From an uncultured Chitinophagaceae bacterium (lineage in GTDB: Bacteria; Bacteroidota; Bacteroidia; Chitinophagales; Chitinophagaceae), in contig CAIVCF010000237.1 of NCBI GenBank assembly GCA_903904335.1, forward strand, positions 1-38,224: a stretch of 38,224 nt of DNA, given 5' to 3'. Positions 8,993 through 18,768 of this stretch are shown here, in pieces. A model generated the notes under the pieces. It worked only from the letters and a program-made list of their open reading frames with translations, was not told the origin of the DNA and made no database searches. The translations under genes and the position numbers were made by a program. How positions within the stretch are numbered: the stretch's first letter is position 1; every line of letters starts with the position of its first letter.

Positions 8993-10420
8993 CTACTTTG
9001 ATTTATTTGCGCCTGCAAGATAATACAAAGGCACGCCAATCAGTGCAATGGCCAATCCCCATAATGAATAAGTCGGCGATGCCCAAACCAAGCCCACAAC
9101 AAATGAAACAGCAAGGATAATATACATCGCAGGCATTACAGGATAACCGAATGCTTTGTAGGGACGTTCTGCATCAGGTAATTTTTTTCTTAAAATAAAA
9201 ATTCCGATGATTGTTAAAATATAAAATATCACTACCACAAAAGAAACCATCGTTAAGAGATCACCATATCTTCCACTTAAACACAACACACTTGCTACGA
9301 GTGCCTGTAACCACAAAGCATATTCAGGAACTGCATTCTTATTCAGTTCACCGGTCTTTTTAAAGAATAAACCATCCTTTGCCATCGAATAATAAACCCT
9401 GGCACCAGCTAATATCAATCCATTATTACAACCGAATGTGCTGATCATGATCATCACTGCAATCACGATGGTTCCTGCATTGCCGAAAATTGCATTGGCA
9501 GCGGTTACAGCAACCCTGTCGTTTTCTGCAAAAGCAATGGATTGTAACGGCAATACATTCAGATACATTAAATTGGCAGTAACATAAATTATAGTAACGA
9601 TCAATGTTCCGAGGAAAAGACTTAAACCGATATTACGTTGCGGGTTTTTTATTTCGCCTGCAATAAAAGTTACATTATTCCATGAATCACTGCTGAAAAT
9701 AGAGCCCACCATTGCTGCAGCAATCGCTCCGATTAATACTGTGCCGGAAATAGGCAGCCAACCTGTGGGTTGCAAAACACCGGCAGTATCCTTTGCACCG
9801 AGATCTTGTACTGCTTTAAATCCTGTTTGCCAGTTCTCGAACCAATAACTGTGTTTTGCCAAAATAAATCCGAATAATATCAACCCGAACAATGAAAACA
9901 GTTTTGTGAAAGTGAACGTATTCTGAATGATCTTCCCGCCTTTTACACCTTTTGTATTTGTATAAGTGAGAAAAAGGATCAATGCAATAGCAAGTATCTG
10001 CGCTGCTGATATTTTAATAAATCCAAGATCGGCAACAATATTGTGTTCACTAACTGAAGGAATCAAATAAGAAGTAAATCTGCTGAAAGCCACAGCCACA
10101 GCAGCTATTGTCGCTGTTTGAATAACTGAAAAAAAACTCCAACCAAATAAAAATCCAACCAACGGATTATACGCTTCTTTTAAATAAACATATTGTCCGC
10201 CGGCTTTGGGATACATCGCACTTAACTCGCCGTAACTAACTGCTGCGGTAATGGTCATGAATCCTGTGATTAACCAAACTGCGATCAGCCATCCTGCACT
10301 TCCTATGTTCCGGCTGATATCGGCACTCACAATAAAAATACCGGAACCGATCATACCACCGGCAACGATCATCGTAGCATCCAATAAACTGAGGGTTGGT
10401 TTAAATGATGTATTACTCAT
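8993..10420 (-). CDS. APC-superfamily amino acid permease
   Basis: 475 residues with about 12 hydrophobic segments spanning the whole length, an integral inner-membrane protein. The N-terminal MIVAGGMIGSGIFIVSADI is the GxIGSGIF helix-1 substrate-binding motif of the amino acid-polyamine-organocation family, and KAGGQYVYLKEAYNPLVGFLFGW follows as in LAT-like members. It probably exchanges or imports amino acids; the substrate is not predictable. The ATG directly follows the T-tract of the terminator of the upstream OmpH gene, leaving no room for a dedicated promoter in the 59-base gap and no ribosome-binding site of its own. Downstream it runs straight into the heptose kinase gene. Confidence 0.92.
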   Translation of the reverse strand: MSNTSFKPTLSLLDATMIVAGGMIGSGIFIVSADISRNIGSAGWLIAVWLITGFMTITAAVSYGELSAMYPKAGGQYVYLKEAYNPLVGFLFGWSFFSVIQTATIAAVAVAFSRFTSYLIPSVSEHNIVADLGFIKISAAQILAIALILFLTYTNTKGVKGGKIIQNTFTFTKLFSLFGLILFGFILAKHSYWFENWQTGFKAVQDLGAKDTAGVLQPTGWLPISGTVLIGAIAAAMVGSIFSSDSWNNVTFIAGEIKNPQRNIGLSLFLGTLIVTIIYVTANLMYLNVLPLQSIAFAENDRVAVTAANAIFGNAGTIVIAVMIMISTFGCNNGLILAGARVYYSMAKDGLFFKKTGELNKNAVPEYALWLQALVASVLCLSGRYGDLLTMVSFVVVIFYILTIIGIFILRKKLPDAERPYKAFGYPVMPAMYIILAVSFVVGLVWASPTYSLWGLAIALIGVPLYYLAGANKSK

Positions 10421-10453
10421 AAAAAAAATCCTGCTTTTTTGAGAGCAGGATTT
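10421..10453 (-). terminator. Rho-independent terminator between the ompH-like gene and the permease gene
   Basis: On the minus strand, AAATCCTGCT - 8-base loop - AGCAGGATTT is followed by a run of eight T residues (counting the last stem bases). That run ends at the permease start codon (10420-10418). Confidence 0.85.
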
Positions 10454-10479
10454 GAAGATAGTAAAAATGATTAGTGAAT

Positions 10480-11061
10480 TTATTTTTTCTTCTTATACAT
10501 TTCATTCAGGCCTTTCAACATATCCCCTGTTATATTATACACCGTGTCTTTAAAATACATCAAATCAGGTGAACCGGAAAAAATATAAGAATAACCTTTG
10601 TCTTTGTTATATTCCTTTAAATAGTCTTCTATTTTCTTTTTAACGTCCTGCAATTTTTTTACTGTTTCGTCCTGCATTTCCTGATCCATCACCTGTTTTC
10701 TGCTTTTCAGGTTATTATCCATCTGCACTAATTCCTGTTGTCTGCTGGCAACTTCTGCCTGCGATAAAGTAGAACCTACTTTTTGCAGATCCTGATATTT
10801 GGTCCGGAAATTATTTTCCATTGTTGCCAATTCTCTGCCCAATTCCTGATCTTTTGAATTGAGTGTACTTCTTACATCTTTAAAATATTCGAATTGATTT
10901 TGAATGGAATCCATATCAAAATAAGCGATTTTGAATCCACTCGAAACAACCTGACCGTTTGCTGAAGCAGCAACAGGCTTCTTTGAAGAGAAATGCAAAT
11001 AAAATAATACCGCTACCGCAATTGCAAGTACAATATTTAAACCAAGTGTAAAATTTTTCAT
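10480..11061 (-). CDS. OmpH/Skp-family periplasmic chaperone
   Basis: 193 residues. A short Lys-containing start and a hydrophobic segment (about residues 6-24, LGLNIVLAIAVAVLFYLHF) form an uncleaved anchor or signal peptide. Then comes FKIAYFDMDSIQNQFEYFKD, the conserved 'IAYVDxDSIxxxYxxxKD' opening of Skp/OmpH proteins. A long Gln/Glu/Lys-rich coiled coil (about 60-150) forms the tentacle, and the C-terminal strand DLMYFKDTVYNITGDMLKGLNE closes the body. These proteins hold unfolded outer-membrane proteins in the periplasm. A TATTTTTG box lies just upstream (11087-11080). The gene ends in a terminator abutting the permease gene. Confidence 0.85.
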   Translation of the reverse strand: MKNFTLGLNIVLAIAVAVLFYLHFSSKKPVAASANGQVVSSGFKIAYFDMDSIQNQFEYFKDVRSTLNSKDQELGRELATMENNFRTKYQDLQKVGSTLSQAEVASRQQELVQMDNNLKSRKQVMDQEMQDETVKKLQDVKKKIEDYLKEYNKDKGYSYIFSGSPDLMYFKDTVYNITGDMLKGLNEMYKKKK

Positions 11062-11079
11062 TCAGGGAGTTTAAGCCGA

Positions 11080-11087
11080 CAAAAATA
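11080..11087 (-). promoter_or_regulatory. Candidate -7 box for the ompH-like gene
   Basis: The minus strand reads TATTTTTG, matching the Bacteroidota -7 consensus TAnnTTTG, about 20 bases before the start codon. The -33 TTTG is not clear at the ideal spacing, though the region is T-rich. Confidence 0.45.
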
Positions 11088-11211
11088 ACGTCAAATTAAA
11101 AAAAGAAGTGTTAAAACCTGCATCATTATGCTATTTTTTGTATTAAGCTTTTTGCTATTAATTAAGCTTCTGTTGCCACGCTCGTTTCACAGTTCCATTT
11201 TCATAGCAACA

Positions 11212-11243
11212 ATAAAAAAGCAGGAAGTTTTCACTTCCTGCTT
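11212..11243 (-). terminator. Rho-independent terminator of rpoC
   Basis: On the minus strand an 11-bp perfect stem, AAGCAGGAAGT / ACTTCCTGCTT, with a GAAA tetraloop is followed by TTTTTTA. It starts 29 bases after the rpoC stop codon. Confidence 0.92.
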
Positions 11244-11272
11244 CACATAATCATATTTGAAATTTGGGATGA

Positions 11273-14200
11273 TTATTCATCATCATCAAAACTCATTGCT
11301 TCACGGGTTGAAGTTAAAACCTCATATTCTTCCTTGCTACCAACGATCATGTTTTCAAAGTCACGCTGACCTGTACCAGCAGGGATCAAATGACCGGTGA
11401 TCACATTCTCTTTCAATCCCATCATATAATCAGCTTTACCGTTAATGGCTGCAGAGCTTAATACTTTGGTAGTTTCCTGGAATGATGCAGCAGAGATCCA
11501 GCTTTGTACACCCAATGATGCTTTGGTGATACCCAACAATACAGGCGTTGCTGTTGCAGGTTTTGCATCACGTACTTCCACTAATTTTCTGTCTGATCTG
11601 CGAAGGATAGAATTTTCTTCTCTCAATTCACGAAGTGTAACGATCTGTCCGGCTTTGAACTTAGTGCTTTCACCTGATTCAGTTACAACTTTCTTATCGT
11701 AAATGCGGTCATTCTCTTCAATAAAATCAAATCTGTCTTCGAGATCTTCTTCTAAGAATTTAGTATCACCTGCATCAACGATTTCAACTTTCTTCATCAT
11801 CTGACGAACGATCACTTCAATATGTTTATCATTGATCTTCACACCCTGCAAACGATAAACTTCCTGAATTTCATTCACTACATATTCCTGCACTGCAAAA
11901 GGTCCTTTGATAGAAAGAATATCTGCCGGAGCAATTTGACCATCTGATAATGGTGCACCTGCTTTTACAAAGTCACCATCCTGAACAAGAATCTGACGAG
12001 TTAACGGAACTAGATATTTCTTAACTGCACCATCTCTTGCTTCAACGATAATTTCCCTGTTACCACGTTTTACATTACCGAATGCAACCACACCATCAAT
12101 CTCGCAAACTACTGCAGGATTACCCGGATTTCTTGCTTCGAATAATTCTGTTACACGTGGCAAACCACCCGTGATATCTCTTAATTTTCCTAACACACGA
12201 GGAATCTTCACCAATACCTGTCCTGCTCTTACATCATCTCCTTCTTCAATAGAGATATGGCTTCCCACAGGTAAGTTATATTGTCTGTGATCTTTTCCTT
12301 CAACAATAACCGTAGGGATCTTTGTTTTATCTTTTGATTCGATAACCACTTTTTCGCGGTGACCTGTTTGTTCATCAGCTTCATCACGATAAGTAAATCC
12401 TTCCAAGATATTATCGAATTTGATCTTACCATTTTGTTCTGCAACGATAACATTGTTAAACGGATCCCAAGTACAGATCACATCACCTTTCTTCACTACC
12501 TGTCCATCTTTCACTTGTAATGTTGAACCGTATGGAACGTTATTGGTAATTAATAAACGATCGTTCTTCACATCCATGATTCTTACTTCACCTGTACGAC
12601 CGATCACTATATTTACTTTAGTGCCTTCGTTATTTGTTGTAGCAACAGTTCTTAATCCATCAAACTGAATGGTACCATCGAATCTTGCATGCAATGCTGA
12701 TTCAATTGAAGAAGAACCCGCAACACCACCCACGTGGAAAGTACGCAACGTTAACTGTGTGCCCGGCTCACCGATTGATTGTGCAGCAATGATACCCACT
12801 GCATCACCACGTTGAGCTAAATAACCTGAAGCTAAATTTTTACCATAACATTTTACACAAACTCCACGTTTGCTTTCGCAGGTTAATACAGAACGAATTT
12901 CAACTGATTCAATTCCTGCATCTTCAATTGCCTGTGCCACTTCATGTGAAATTTCTTCACCTGCTTTAATGATCAATGCATCTGTAACCGGATTGAATAC
13001 ATCATGCAAAGAAGTACGACCTTCAATTCTGTCTGCTAATGGTTCAATAATGTCTTCATTATCTTTTAATGCAGTTGTTGCAATACCACGCAATGTGCCG
13101 CAATCATCTTCACCAATTACAACATCCTGAGATACATCCACCAAACGACGAGTTAAATAACCTGCATCCGCAGTTTTCAAGGCTGTATCGGCCAAACCTT
13201 TACGAGCACCGTGTGTTGAGATAAAATAATCCAATACATTCAATCCGCCTTTAAAGTTAGACAGGATCGGGTTTTCAATTACTTCACTACCTGTGCTGCC
13301 GCTCTTTCTTGGCTTAGCCATCAATCCACGAATACCCACCAACTGTTTAACCTGTGTTTTAGAACCACGGGCACCTGAATCCAACATCATGAATACAGAG
13401 TTGAATCCTTGCTTGTCCAAGGTCATTTCACGAATTAAACTTTCAGTGATCTTCATATCCACTCTTCCCCAAATATCAATCACCTGATTGTAACGTTCGT
13501 TGTTGGTGATCAATCCCATATTATAGCTTTCCCAAACTTCTTCTACTTCTGCTTTAGCACTATCCAATAATTCATTTCTGATTTCAGGAACGATCAAATC
13601 ATTAACGCTGAATGATAGACCACCTTTGAATGCCATACGGAATCCAAGTGTTTTAATATCATCTAAGAACTTTGCAGTTTTTGGAACGTTTGTGATCTTG
13701 ATAATGTCGCCAATAATTTCTCTTAAATTTTTCTTGGTCAACAATGCATTGATATAACCCACTTCTTCAGGAACGTGTTGATTGAATAAAACACGGCCAA
13801 CAGTTGTATCAATTAATTTCTTCACCAACTTTCCGTTCTCACGAACATTGGTTCTTACTTTAATATTTGCATGAAGATCGATTGCATTTTCATTGTAAGC
13901 AATGATCACTTCATCCAAACTATAGAAAGCTTTGCCTTGTCCTTTTACGATTTCTTTATCAGTTGATTTTTTTCCTTTAGTGATGTAATACAATCCCAAC
14001 ACCATATCCTGTGAAGGAAGAGTGATAGGTGTACCATTCTGTGGATTCAAAATATTGTGTGATGACAGCATCAACAACTGTGCTTCCAATATTGCAGCGT
14101 TACTTAATGGAACGTGCACCGCCATCTGATCACCATCGAAATCCGCGTTGAATGCAGAAGTAACCAATGGATGTAACTGAATGGCTTTTCCTTCCACCAA

Positions 14201-15556
14201 TCTTGGTTGAAATGCTTGTATGGATAAACGGTGCAATGTTGGGGCACGATTTAATAATACAGGATGGCCCTTCAAAATATTTTCTAAGATATCCCAAACA
14301 ACAGCTTCTTTTCTGTCAACTAATTTCTTAGCAGACTTTACTGTTTTTACGATACCTCTTTCAATTAATTTTCTGATGATAAATGGCTTGAATAATTCAG
14401 CAGCCATATCTTTCGGTAAACCGCATTCCTGCATTTTAAGATCAGGACCAACCACGATTACAGAACGACCTGAATAATCCACACGTTTACCTAACAAATT
14501 CTGACGGAAACGACCTTGCTTACCTTTCAATACATCACTCAAAGATTTCAATGCACGTCCACCTTCTGCTTTTACCGCATTTGATTTACGTGAATTATCA
14601 AACAATGAATCTATTGCTTCCTGCAACATACGTTTTTCATTACGTAGGATTACTTCAGGAGCTTTGATCTCCAATAATCTTTTCAAACGATTGTTACGAA
14701 TGATCACACGACGGTACAAATCATTCAAATCTGAAGAAGCGAAACGACCGCCATCCAATGGAACCAATGGTCTTAATTCAGGTGGAATAACAGGAATATA
14801 TTGCATTACCATCCATTCAGGACGGTTGGTAATTCTGTTGCTTGCATCACGGAATGCTTCAACCACACTCAAACGTTTTAAAGCATCTGCTTTACGTTGT
14901 TGAGATGTTTCAGTTGCTGCAGCATTACGCAAAGAGAAACTCAGTTCATCCAGATCTAATCTGCCTAAAAGGTCTGATACAGATTCAGCGCCCATTTTGG
15001 CTATGAATTTCTGTGGATCTTCATCAGGTAAGTATTGATTATCTTTTGGAAGATTATCAATGATATCCAAATATTCTTCTTCTGTTAATAGATCACCGGT
15101 TCCCAAATTTTCTTTCACACCACCCTGGATCACCACATATCTTTCATAATACACTATGCTTTCTAATTTCTTAGAACTCATTCCTAATAAATAACCGATC
15201 TTATTGGGCAATGATTTAAAATACCAGATATGAACAACAGGCACTACCAATTTGATATGCCCCATACGTTCGCGACGAACCTTCTTTTCTGTTACTTCAA
15301 CACCGCAACGATCGCAGACGATTCCTTTGTAACGTATACGTTTGTATTTTCCGCAAGCACATTCGTAGTCTTTAACCGGACCGAATATTCTTTCGCAGAA
15401 TAATCCGTCACGTTCAGGTTTGTAAGTACGGTAGTTAATGGTTTCAGGTTTCAATACTTCACCGAAACTTCTTTCCAGAATTGAATCCGGAGAAGCAAGG
15501 CTGATGGTAATTTGTGAGAAGCTTGGTTTGGGACGATTGTCTCTTTTAATAGCCAT
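11273..15556 (-). CDS. rpoC: DNA-directed RNA polymerase subunit beta' (RpoC)
   Basis: 1427 residues from the usual MAIKRD start; a TTG two codons upstream is less likely. The N-terminal zinc ribbon has C66, C68, C81 and C84. The catalytic loop NADFDGDQM is at 470-478, with Mg-binding D472, D474 and D476. [16 protein letters not shown] (356-371) and the bridge/trigger-helix region ([11 protein letters not shown]..., [16 protein letters not shown]) are intact, and a second zinc site is [11 protein letters not shown]. The length fits Bacteroidota RpoC. Unusually, neither rpoB nor ribosomal protein genes precede it: upstream is a 426-base non-coding stretch with a promoter-like TACCTTTG box, and then unrelated genes. 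The gene ends in a strong terminator. Confidence 0.99.
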   Translation of the reverse strand: MAIKRDNRPKPSFSQITISLASPDSILERSFGEVLKPETINYRTYKPERDGLFCERIFGPVKDYECACGKYKRIRYKGIVCDRCGVEVTEKKVRRERMGHIKLVVPVVHIWYFKSLPNKIGYLLGMSSKKLESIVYYERYVVIQGGVKENLGTGDLLTEEEYLDIIDNLPKDNQYLPDEDPQKFIAKMGAESVSDLLGRLDLDELSFSLRNAAATETSQQRKADALKRLSVVEAFRDASNRITNRPEWMVMQYIPVIPPELRPLVPLDGGRFASSDLNDLYRRVIIRNNRLKRLLEIKAPEVILRNEKRMLQEAIDSLFDNSRKSNAVKAEGGRALKSLSDVLKGKQGRFRQNLLGKRVDYSGRSVIVVGPDLKMQECGLPKDMAAELFKPFIIRKLIERGIVKTVKSAKKLVDRKEAVVWDILENILKGHPVLLNRAPTLHRLSIQAFQPRLVEGKAIQLHPLVTSAFNADFDGDQMAVHVPLSNAAILEAQLLMLSSHNILNPQNGTPITLPSQDMVLGLYYITKGKKSTDKEIVKGQGKAFYSLDEVIIAYNENAIDLHANIKVRTNVRENGKLVKKLIDTTVGRVLFNQHVPEEVGYINALLTKKNLREIIGDIIKITNVPKTAKFLDDIKTLGFRMAFKGGLSFSVNDLIVPEIRNELLDSAKAEVEEVWESYNMGLITNNERYNQVIDIWGRVDMKITESLIREMTLDKQGFNSVFMMLDSGARGSKTQVKQLVGIRGLMAKPRKSGSTGSEVIENPILSNFKGGLNVLDYFISTHGARKGLADTALKTADAGYLTRRLVDVSQDVVIGEDDCGTLRGIATTALKDNEDIIEPLADRIEGRTSLHDVFNPVTDALIIKAGEEISHEVAQAIEDAGIESVEIRSVLTCESKRGVCVKCYGKNLASGYLAQRGDAVGIIAAQSIGEPGTQLTLRTFHVGGVAGSSSIESALHARFDGTIQFDGLRTVATTNNEGTKVNIVIGRTGEVRIMDVKNDRLLITNNVPYGSTLQVKDGQVVKKGDVICTWDPFNNVIVAEQNGKIKFDNILEGFTYRDEADEQTGHREKVVIESKDKTKIPTVIVEGKDHRQYNLPVGSHISIEEGDDVRAGQVLVKIPRVLGKLRDITGGLPRVTELFEARNPGNPAVVCEIDGVVAFGNVKRGNREIIVEARDGAVKKYLVPLTRQILVQDGDFVKAGAPLSDGQIAPADILSIKGPFAVQEYVVNEIQEVYRLQGVKINDKHIEVIVRQMMKKVEIVDAGDTKFLEEDLEDRFDFIEENDRIYDKKVVTESGESTKFKAGQIVTLRELREENSILRRSDRKLVEVRDAKPATATPVLLGITKASLGVQSWISAASFQETTKVLSSAAINGKADYMMGLKENVITGHLIPAGTGQRDFENMIVGSKEEYEVLTSTREAMSFDDDE

Positions 15557-15725
15557 ATCCAATTACGGTTTTGATTTGAAGTACCACCATCTTAAATCTC
15601 CTTTATTTGGTTTCCATTGCATCACATACTTGTACATTCTTAGCACACAAAGCACTAAGACAAGCTGCAGTCTAACCTAAACAGTAAAATAAAAGGGATA
15701 CAATACTTCAAAATTGTTAAGGCGG

Positions 15726-15733
15726 CAAAGGTA
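15726..15733 (-). promoter_or_regulatory. Candidate -7 box of an rpoC promoter
   Basis: The minus strand reads TACCTTTG followed by CCGCC, an exact match to the Bacteroidota -7 consensus TAnnTTTG. The T-rich stretch upstream could supply the -33 element. It would start transcription about 160 bases ahead of rpoC. Confidence 0.55.
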
Positions 15734-15956
15734 AGGATAGGATTTTAAATATAAAAGGAAAGTTTTAGAAGACTTTTCGCTTCTTTTTGGGTGCTAAAAC
15801 AGTAGATATCTGCATCTACTTAAATTCACTTCGAACTAATATTGCCCCCCGACTATCCAATTAACAAATCCACAACAAACTGACATTCATGGCAAATGGC
15901 GGCTTCTATCAATCCCAAACATGATAACTGTCAGTTTTTAGTTGATGAGCGGAAGA

Positions 15957-15964
15957 TATTTTTG
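15957..15964 (+). promoter_or_regulatory. Candidate -7 box for the 133-aa gene
   Basis: TATTTTTG matches TAnnTTTG. A T-rich GTTTTTA lies about 17 bases upstream as a possible -33 element. The start codon follows 18 bases later. Confidence 0.45.
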
Positions 15965-15982
15965 TTTTAAGAGTTAACCAGA

Positions 15983-16384
15983 ATGACCATTAAAATAGAA
16001 GAACTATTAAAAATAAGTGAGATACAGGAGCAATTCAGTATGATTTTCCCTTTTCTCAAATTGGAATTTTTTAAGAAAAGTCCCCAGGCAAGCCCGCTTG
16101 TAATTAAACAACCTCTTATCAATATTAATAAAACACTTGCTGAAAGCAGGACTGTATTCAAAGGCAATATAGAAATTAATATCACGCCTGAAATGACCGT
16201 CAGCGAACTGGAAAAACAGTTCAACGATATTTACGGCCTATCTACACAAGTATTCAGGAAGTCGGGTAATATTTGGTTAGTAACCACTGTTACCGATAAA
16301 TGGACATTGGCAGAACAGAACAGACAAGGTGAGATCATCACCAAGCAAGTACAGGAGAGAAAGTCAAAATTAGATGAATTATAG
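15983..16384 (+). CDS. Conserved hypothetical protein (Bacteroidota)
   Basis: 133 residues: MTIKIEELLKISEIQEQFSMIFPFLKLEFF, a variable middle, then ITPEMTVSELEKQFNDIYGLSTQVFRKSGNIWLVTTVTDKWTLAEQN. I recognise the pattern as a small cytoplasmic protein that recurs in Bacteroidota without an assigned function. The second half looks like an alpha/beta domain with a ubiquitin-like rhythm (strand, helix, YGL, strand, strand), but this is only an impression. There is no signal peptide. It is a single gene with its own candidate promoter and ends 8 bases from the convergent REC-CRP gene, with no terminator hairpin between them. Confidence 0.75.
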   Translation: MTIKIEELLKISEIQEQFSMIFPFLKLEFFKKSPQASPLVIKQPLININKTLAESRTVFKGNIEINITPEMTVSELEKQFNDIYGLSTQVFRKSGNIWLVTTVTDKWTLAEQNRQGEIITKQVQERKSKLDEL

Positions 16385-16392
16385 TGAGCTGA

Positions 16393-17454
16393 TTAATTAT
16401 GAATCTTGCTCAGTTTTTCATAGTTAAGAATGGTGATCTTACTCACATTAATCTCGATCAGTTTTTCTTCTTTAAAATCGCTTAATGTTCGAATAGTGCT
16501 TTCCGTTGCAATACCTGCAAGATTGGCAAGGTCTTCTCTCGAAATACTTATGGTGAAATTTTTATCTGCTTCATTTTTGTAACGGTCATATAGTGTTACC
16601 AATGCATCCGCAACTTTTTTTCTGACAGAATTATATGCAAATTTTAAAAGTTGTTCTTCTTTGTCGCGCAGATTATCTGAAAGCATTTTGATAAATTTTC
16701 TCGACACCTCTGAATTTTTATAGACCAATGCATAAAAATCATCTTTTGGAATTAAACAAACTTCCACATCTTCCAATGCAACCGCTGAATCTGAATATTT
16801 ACTTTCTTCCAGTAATGCGAGATACCCAAAAAAATCGCCCTCTTTGTATAAGCCTGTAATCAATTCTTTTGCCTGATCATTGAGTTTGCATGTTTTCAAT
16901 TTGCCTTTATTCAGAAAATAAATTCCTTTAGGATAATTTTCCTCTTTATAGATTTCCTCTTTTTTCCGGTACACTCTTATTTCGCATTCTTCCGATAATT
17001 TTTTCAAAGTATCAAAACCTCTCACCTCCTGAATAAAATTATTAAGTCCCTCTGCATTTTTAGCGAATTCCTTTTTGATCAATTCCGCTTTTTTTAATCT
17101 GCTTTCAATCGCGTTGAGTAATTCAATATCATCAAAAGGTTTAGTGATATAATCATCAGCGCCCATTTCCATTCCTTTTCTGAAATCAGTTCTTTCTGCC
17201 TTTGCGGTAAGAAAAATAAATGGAATACTTGCTGTTTTTTCATTCTTCGACAACATATGCAATACGCCATAGCCATCTAAAACAGGCATCATGATATCAC
17301 AGATAATCAGATCAGGTTCTTCTTTCTCTGCAAGTTCAACACCTTCTTTTCCGTTCATGGCTGCAATCACTTTATAATGTGCCAACTGCAATATTTCTGC
17401 AGTGTTCTCACGCATTTCTGCATTATCTTCTATCAATAAAATTTTCTTATTCAT
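16393..17454 (-). CDS. REC-CRP/FNR fusion transcriptional regulator
   Basis: 353 residues. An N-terminal receiver domain (ILLIEDN at 5-11, phosphoacceptor D53 in IICDIMMP, the Thr of FLTAKAE, the Lys of YITKPFDD) is joined to a cyclic-nucleotide-binding-type beta-barrel (about 150-270) and a CRP-type winged helix (ISREDLANLAGIATESTIRTLSDFKEEKLI). In the barrel the CRP pattern GELGLFEEGQERSA is GYLALLEESKYSDS, so the cAMP-contacting Glu and Arg are replaced. cAMP binding is therefore unlikely, and phosphorylation probably provides the signal. The start overlaps the histidine kinase stop by 4 bases, so the kinase at 17451 is its obvious partner. Confidence 0.92.
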   Translation of the reverse strand: MNKKILLIEDNAEMRENTAEILQLAHYKVIAAMNGKEGVELAEKEEPDLIICDIMMPVLDGYGVLHMLSKNEKTASIPFIFLTAKAERTDFRKGMEMGADDYITKPFDDIELLNAIESRLKKAELIKKEFAKNAEGLNNFIQEVRGFDTLKKLSEECEIRVYRKKEEIYKEENYPKGIYFLNKGKLKTCKLNDQAKELITGLYKEGDFFGYLALLEESKYSDSAVALEDVEVCLIPKDDFYALVYKNSEVSRKFIKMLSDNLRDKEEQLLKFAYNSVRKKVADALVTLYDRYKNEADKNFTISISREDLANLAGIATESTIRTLSDFKEEKLIEINVSKITILNYEKLSKIHN

Positions 17455-18686
17455 TGCTCAATATAATTTGGAAGCTTTATGATAAATATAGTTCCCTTTT
17501 CTGATTTACTTTCAAATGTGATAGTACCGTTCATCAATTCTACATATCGGGCCACGATATTTAATCCGAGGCCTGTACCCTGAATATTGGAGGCATTATG
17601 GCCACGGAAAAAACGCTGAAATAAATGTTCCTGATCTTCTTGAGGTATGCCTATTCCACTGTCTTTTACTTTTATTTCAATTACCGTTTCATTTACCATA
17701 GTAAACACTTCTATCGGTTTTGATTCGGGAGAGAATTTAATGGCATTCGAAACCAGATTGAATAAGATATTTTTGAGAATTTTATGATCAAGATACACTT
17801 CCTGGTTGCCGGAATGATGGAAATGAATTTGCTGTCCAGCTTTAGCAAGTGTTTGCAATTCCTGTATCGCCTGTAAAATAAAATCTTTGATATTAAACAG
17901 ATCAGGTGTAGCTATAATTTTTCCTTCTTCCAATTTACTCAACGACAGCATATCATTTAAAATATCCGTTAAATGCGTGATGGATGTTTTTATGCGATTG
18001 ATATGTTTTGCCTGATTATCTTTCTCACCGATCTCTCCGTATTTTGTCACCAATGAAAGAGACGAAAGTATGGTTGCTAAAGGTGTTCTGAATTCATGCG
18101 ATGCCATGGAAACAAAACGTGTTTTCAATTCATTCAATTCCTTTTCTTTTTCCAAAGCAATGCTGAGCTCTTCTCTTGAATTCTCCAATTCATGCAATGC
18201 TTCTTCCAAAATCATGGTTCTGTCTTTTACTCGCTTATCCAACTCATTTGCGAGTTGTTGTAACTCTTCTTTTTGATTTTTAAGAATCTCTTCGTTTTTC
18301 TTTCTGATCGTTATATCAATAATAAAAGCAATTACAAACTTTCCTTCATCATTACTGAAAGGGCTTAAACTTATTTCAAGAGGTATTTCTTCACCATCTT
18401 TTTTCTTCCCATATAAATCCATCCCGATACCCATTGAACGGGGATGCGGATTTTTGGAATACTTTTCGCGATGATGGGAATGGTTGCTGAATCTTTTAGG
18501 GATCAATATTTCGATGGGTTTACCTATCAGCTCACCGTCGCGATAGCCAAATAATTTTTCGCAGGAAGGATTGGAGAGAACTATATTACCTGCATCATCA
18601 ATTACTACAATCCCTTCGCTTGCATATTCAAATAATGCGCTGAATTTTTCTTCGGAAGATAATAATGATGTTTTGTCCACTTTCAT
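17451..18686 (-). CDS. Cytoplasmic PAS-domain sensor histidine kinase
   Basis: 411 residues. A PAS domain (about 10-130: FEYASEGIVVIDDAGNIVLSNPSCEKLFGY...) is followed by a coiled coil (about 130-190) and HisKA with the phosphoacceptor H197 in SMASHEFRTPL. The ATP-binding domain has the N box around 306-314 (NILFNLVSNAIKF), DSGIGIP (342-348) and GTGLGL (370-375). No transmembrane segment is present, so the signal is internal: a small ligand, redox state or partner protein sensed by the PAS domain. It is translationally coupled to the REC-CRP regulator. The unknown 602-aa gene is 82 bases upstream on the same strand. Confidence 0.95.
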   Translation of the reverse strand: MKVDKTSLLSSEEKFSALFEYASEGIVVIDDAGNIVLSNPSCEKLFGYRDGELIGKPIEILIPKRFSNHSHHREKYSKNPHPRSMGIGMDLYGKKKDGEEIPLEISLSPFSNDEGKFVIAFIIDITIRKKNEEILKNQKEELQQLANELDKRVKDRTMILEEALHELENSREELSIALEKEKELNELKTRFVSMASHEFRTPLATILSSLSLVTKYGEIGEKDNQAKHINRIKTSITHLTDILNDMLSLSKLEEGKIIATPDLFNIKDFILQAIQELQTLAKAGQQIHFHHSGNQEVYLDHKILKNILFNLVSNAIKFSPESKPIEVFTMVNETVIEIKVKDSGIGIPQEDQEHLFQRFFRGHNASNIQGTGLGLNIVARYVELMNGTITFESKSEKGTIFIIKLPNYIEQ

Positions 18687-18768
18687 AAAAATAAAGCAAT
18701 ACTTCTATGATTTTGTAAACAGAGATGAAATAAATTATTTGAAAATAAAAAATTCCTGAAAAAGAAAA

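Larger units (their letters stand above)
15557..15982. other. rpoC upstream region, non-coding
   Basis: 426 bases without a credible gene. It holds a candidate rpoC promoter (15733-15726) giving a leader of about 160 bases, and at the other end a candidate promoter for the small conserved gene at 15983. No trace of an rpoB 3' end (which should lie directly upstream of rpoC) was found in any frame. Confidence 0.7.
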
